Below are positions 4,590-6,612 of a stretch of 6,612 bases of DNA, piece by piece. Both the position numbers and the translations under genes were made by a program. Numbering within the stretch: the first letter of the stretch is position 1; every line of letters begins with the position of its first letter. The stretch covers positions 1 through 6,612 of the forward strand of contig CALFJC010000163.1 in assembly GCA_937877655.1 (NCBI GenBank), in the 5' to 3' direction. The stretch comes from an uncultured Selenomonadales bacterium (GTDB lineage: Bacteria; Bacillota; Negativicutes; Selenomonadales; Selenomonadaceae). The notes under the pieces were generated by a model that was given only the letters and a program-made list of their open reading frames with translations, made no database searches and had not been told where the DNA came from.

Positions 4590-6612
4590 ATGAGCGATTT
4601 GTTTAAGTTTGATCTGCAACGCTTTGACGGAGAAATTTCTGCCGTCATTGACGATGCAACAGTAACAGTTGAAGGCGTTGTACCCGAATCACCCGAAGCA
4701 GGCAAATATTATTTTGCAAGCAACTACAACGTCGGCTCGACTTTTGAAGGTGTCGTAACCGTTACTGCGGCTCTCGACGAAGATAACACATACACCGTTG
4801 AAGGCGGAGATTATTACGTCATCAATTCTATTCTGGAAATTGCCTTGCCGGGCACAGGCGCAGGCGAAATTACTACAGGCGCAAACGTAGGCGGCTCTTC
4901 GGCTGATGATGCAATTTCCATTGTCAATCTCGGAAGTTCGACACTCACTTTCGGCGGTACCACCATTGCTTTTACGGGCGTAAGTTCCGACGCCGCAGTT
5001 AATATCTACGGCGGAAACACAATCTCCGAAGTTGATTTGGACAGCGGCTCTTTTGCAATCGCGGCAGAAACGGGCGCACAAATTTATGTCAACGGCACAG
5101 ATTCGGAAAATTTGATTAACATTGATAAGCCGTTCAGCTACGACGCAAGTACAACAGCTATAACCGTCGAAGAAAGCGGCGCAAACGTTGCTGGCTATGA
5201 CAGCGCACTTCAAATCAATGCCCCTTCGGGCGCGGGCGAAATTACAATCGGCAGCTCGGTATTGCAATACACCACGACAAATCTTGCGACAATCGGCGTC
5301 GCGACAGACAGTGTTGCGGCTGCGAGTTTCCAACTCAATGATGTCGGAGATTCAATAATTGTTCCTTCCGCTCTTGTGTCTGCAGGTTTTGCGGTAAACG
5401 GCGGCACGAGCGATGATGTTTTAGCCATCAGCGATGCTCTTCCGAGCATGAGCGGCTATACCGTTATCAAAACCGAAGACTCTTACATTGCAAGCGACTT
5501 CAATGCTGTTGTAACGGTTGATGCTTACAAAGTTGCAAACACGAGCGGCAGTGCGGCTTTCATAGTTGCAGGCACGGGCGACAGTGCAGGAGATCTTACG
5601 GGCATTCTTCTCGGCACGGGCGATTCAATCGCAGTTGCAACTTCAGATGATGATCTCACAAGCATTGGCGACGATCTTAAGCTTTACAGCGGTTCTTCGG
5701 CAAGTGCCGTCGTTATCAACGTCGATCTCGGCGGTGTCACTTCTTCGGTTGCAAGCGTTTTGAAGACAGAAACCGGTTTGACGATTAACGGCATTCAAGC
5801 AGACGATTCAGTTATTTTGGACGGCGCAACTTTTGCTTATGCAAATCAGGGCGGCTCGGCGGCGTTGAGCGATGATGGAACAATTGCGGTAAGTATCGGT
5901 AGCGGCAGATCCGAGACCAATCGCGGCGAACTCACTGTTTCCAACGGCGAAGAAAAGGAAATTGTTATAAACGGTACCGCTACGCTTAAATTCGCTGAAC
6001 AAGGCAACTTGGGAGAAGATTTTCTTATTACCAATCAAGCAAACGTTCTTTCACTTACCGACATTCAAGAGGATGCACTTATTGATGAAGCGAAAAATAT
6101 TGCCATAACGACAGACGTAACTTTGCTCACGGTCAACGGCAAAGAAATTACAATTACCGAAACCGCCGAAACATTCACGGGCTCTGCGGTTATCGCGTTG
6201 GATGAAAACGGCGATATTACAAGCGTCACCGACAGCGAAGGCGGCGAAGATATTGCTTACAACGTAGATGATTCCGATTCCGACAGCGACTCGGATTCCG
6301 ATAGTGATTCCGATTCCGACAGCGATTCCGATTCCGACAGCGATTCTGATTCGGATAGCGATTCCGATTCCGACAGCGATTCTGACTCCGACAGCGATTC
6401 TGATTCCGACAGCGACTCCGATTCGGATAGCGACTCCGATTCCGACAGCGATTCTGATTCTGATTCGGACAGCGATTCCGATTCCGACAGTGATTCCGAT
6501 TCGGACAGTGATTCGGATTCTGACAGCGATTCGGATTCCGACAGCGATTCCGATTCAGACAGTGATTCCGATTCCGACAGTGATTCCGATTCCGACAGTG
6601 ATTCCGATTCCG
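4590..6612 (+). CDS. Large Ser-Asp repeat surface or secreted protein with N-terminal FDLQRFD motif (3' end beyond window)
   Basis: ATG at 4590 has AGGGAG (4574-4579) 10 nt upstream, and the frame stays open to the window end (674 full codons). The protein starts MSDLFKFDLQRFDGE and has no hydrophobic Sec signal peptide. Residues 15-560 are rich in Gly, Ser, Thr, Asp, Ala and Val with alternating beta-strand-like patterns, acidic, and contain no Cys, Trp or His, typical of extracellular adhesin-like proteins. Two diverged halves seem present: YYFASNYN (40) then VVTV and GTGAGEIT (88), against SYIASDFN (298) then VVTV and GTGDSAGDLT (328). A further GAGEITIG lies at 214. From residue 561 a pure Asp-Ser stalk of at least 57 dipeptides runs off the window, resembling the stalks of staphylococcal Sdr/Clf proteins. 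A surface or secreted role is inference. The export route is unseen; a C-terminal type I secretion signal, RTX repeats or an anchor would lie beyond the window. Confidence 0.85.
   Translation, partial: MSDLFKFDLQRFDGEISAVIDDATVTVEGVVPESPEAGKYYFASNYNVGSTFEGVVTVTAALDEDNTYTVEGGDYYVINSILEIALPGTGAGEITTGANVGGSSADDAISIVNLGSSTLTFGGTTIAFTGVSSDAAVNIYGGNTISEVDLDSGSFAIAAETGAQIYVNGTDSENLINIDKPFSYDASTTAITVEESGANVAGYDSALQINAPSGAGEITIGSSVLQYTTTNLATIGVATDSVAAASFQLNDVGDSIIVPSALVSAGFAVNGGTSDDVLAISDALPSMSGYTVIKTEDSYIASDFNAVVTVDAYKVANTSGSAAFIVAGTGDSAGDLTGILLGTGDSIAVATSDDDLTSIGDDLKLYSGSSASAVVINVDLGGVTSSVASVLKTETGLTINGIQADDSVILDGATFAYANQGGSAALSDDGTIAVSIGSGRSETNRGELTVSNGEEKEIVINGTATLKFAEQGNLGEDFLITNQANVLSLTDIQEDALIDEAKNIAITTDVTLLTVNGKEITITETAETFTGSAVIALDENGDITSVTDSEGGEDIAYNVDDSDSDSDSDSDSDSDSDSDSDSDSDSDSDSDSDSDSDSDSDSDSDSDSDSDSDSDSDSDSDSDSDSDSDSDSDSDSDSDSDSDSDSDSDSDSDSDSDSDSDSDSDSDSDSDSDS
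6270..6612 (+). repeat. 18-bp tandem repeat encoding the Ser-Asp stalk
   Basis: Eighteen consecutive units fit GAYTCNGAYTCNGAYAGY and continue past the window end. All are 18 bp except unit 11 (6450-6473), which has one extra GATTCT hexamer. The reading frame is never broken. Every third serine is AGY and the two others are TCN. Synonymous positions vary between units (TCC, TCG, TCT, rarely TCA; AGC early, AGT more often late), so the array is not a fresh clonal expansion. Confidence 0.95.

Noticed and set aside
4689..5333. Leftward 214-codon frame opposite the large surface-protein gene
   Set aside because: It is a Cys/Arg-rich shadow of the real gene. The sense strand has the RBS, start and coherent composition.
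6270..6612. CRISPR-like or simple non-coding satellite array
   Set aside because: There are no spacers; the 18-bp units abut and keep an open reading frame for Asp-Ser throughout.

Overview
The window looks like a chromosomal segment of a diderm Firmicute, most likely of the Negativicutes (Selenomonas/Acidaminococcus-like). This rests on a SpoVB/MurJ-like flippase and a DUF4931 protein of Firmicute type, AGGAGG-type ribosome binding sites, sigma70-type promoters, moderate GC, and a large Cys-free repeat protein with an N-terminal FDLQRFD motif. The taxonomic placement is inference.

Left part (1-1722): a dispersed hairpin element at the edge, then a leftward MOP-superfamily flippase gene (spoVB/murJ-like) with a small hairpin after its stop. 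Its promoter appears to share a -10 region with a rightward promoter, giving a compact bidirectional promoter at about 1765-1816.

Middle (1803-3619): a rightward two-gene unit. The first gene (1866-2822) encodes only the target-recognition domain and C-terminal domain of an MmeI-like type IIL restriction-modification enzyme, with no nuclease or methyltransferase part, yet it has a good RBS and is intact. Twenty bases later comes a DUF4931 gene with CPFC and HPHMQ motifs (GalT/HIT-like). Its stop codon lies inside the first of two tandem repeat units.

Repeat block (3611-4073): two diverged copies of a composite intergenic element. Each has heptamer-like repeats, an MKK-YSGW micro-ORF start, a GGCGCAC/GTGCGCC hairpin, a variable GC-rich hairpin, a T-rich/A-rich core hairpin and a CCACTTTAG tail. 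The core also occurs at 4-53. All three cores keep an upstream C-rich block complementary to the hairpin loop, a 10-nt pyrimidine linker, and a linker that is a parallel match to the purine arm. This is the signature expected of an H-type pseudoknot with a U.A-U major-groove triple helix. It is the most unusual structural signal in the window.

Right part (4111-6612): a near-perfect promoter (TTGACA, 17 nt, TATTAT) precedes a leader of about 440 nt with several dyads. The leader is followed by a long ORF (4590 to beyond the window end) that has no stop here. It encodes a His/Cys/Trp-free, beta-rich, probably surface or secreted protein of 560 residues and then an uninterrupted Ser-Asp stalk of at least 57 dipeptides. 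The stalk DNA is built of 18-bp units GAYTCNGAYTCNGAYAGY, the same unit design as the R region of staphylococcal clumping factors.

Functionally the parts look mostly independent: envelope polymer export, a small defence-related remnant or specificity module with a nucleotidyltransferase-like partner, and an adhesin-like surface protein, separated by mobile-looking structured repeats.
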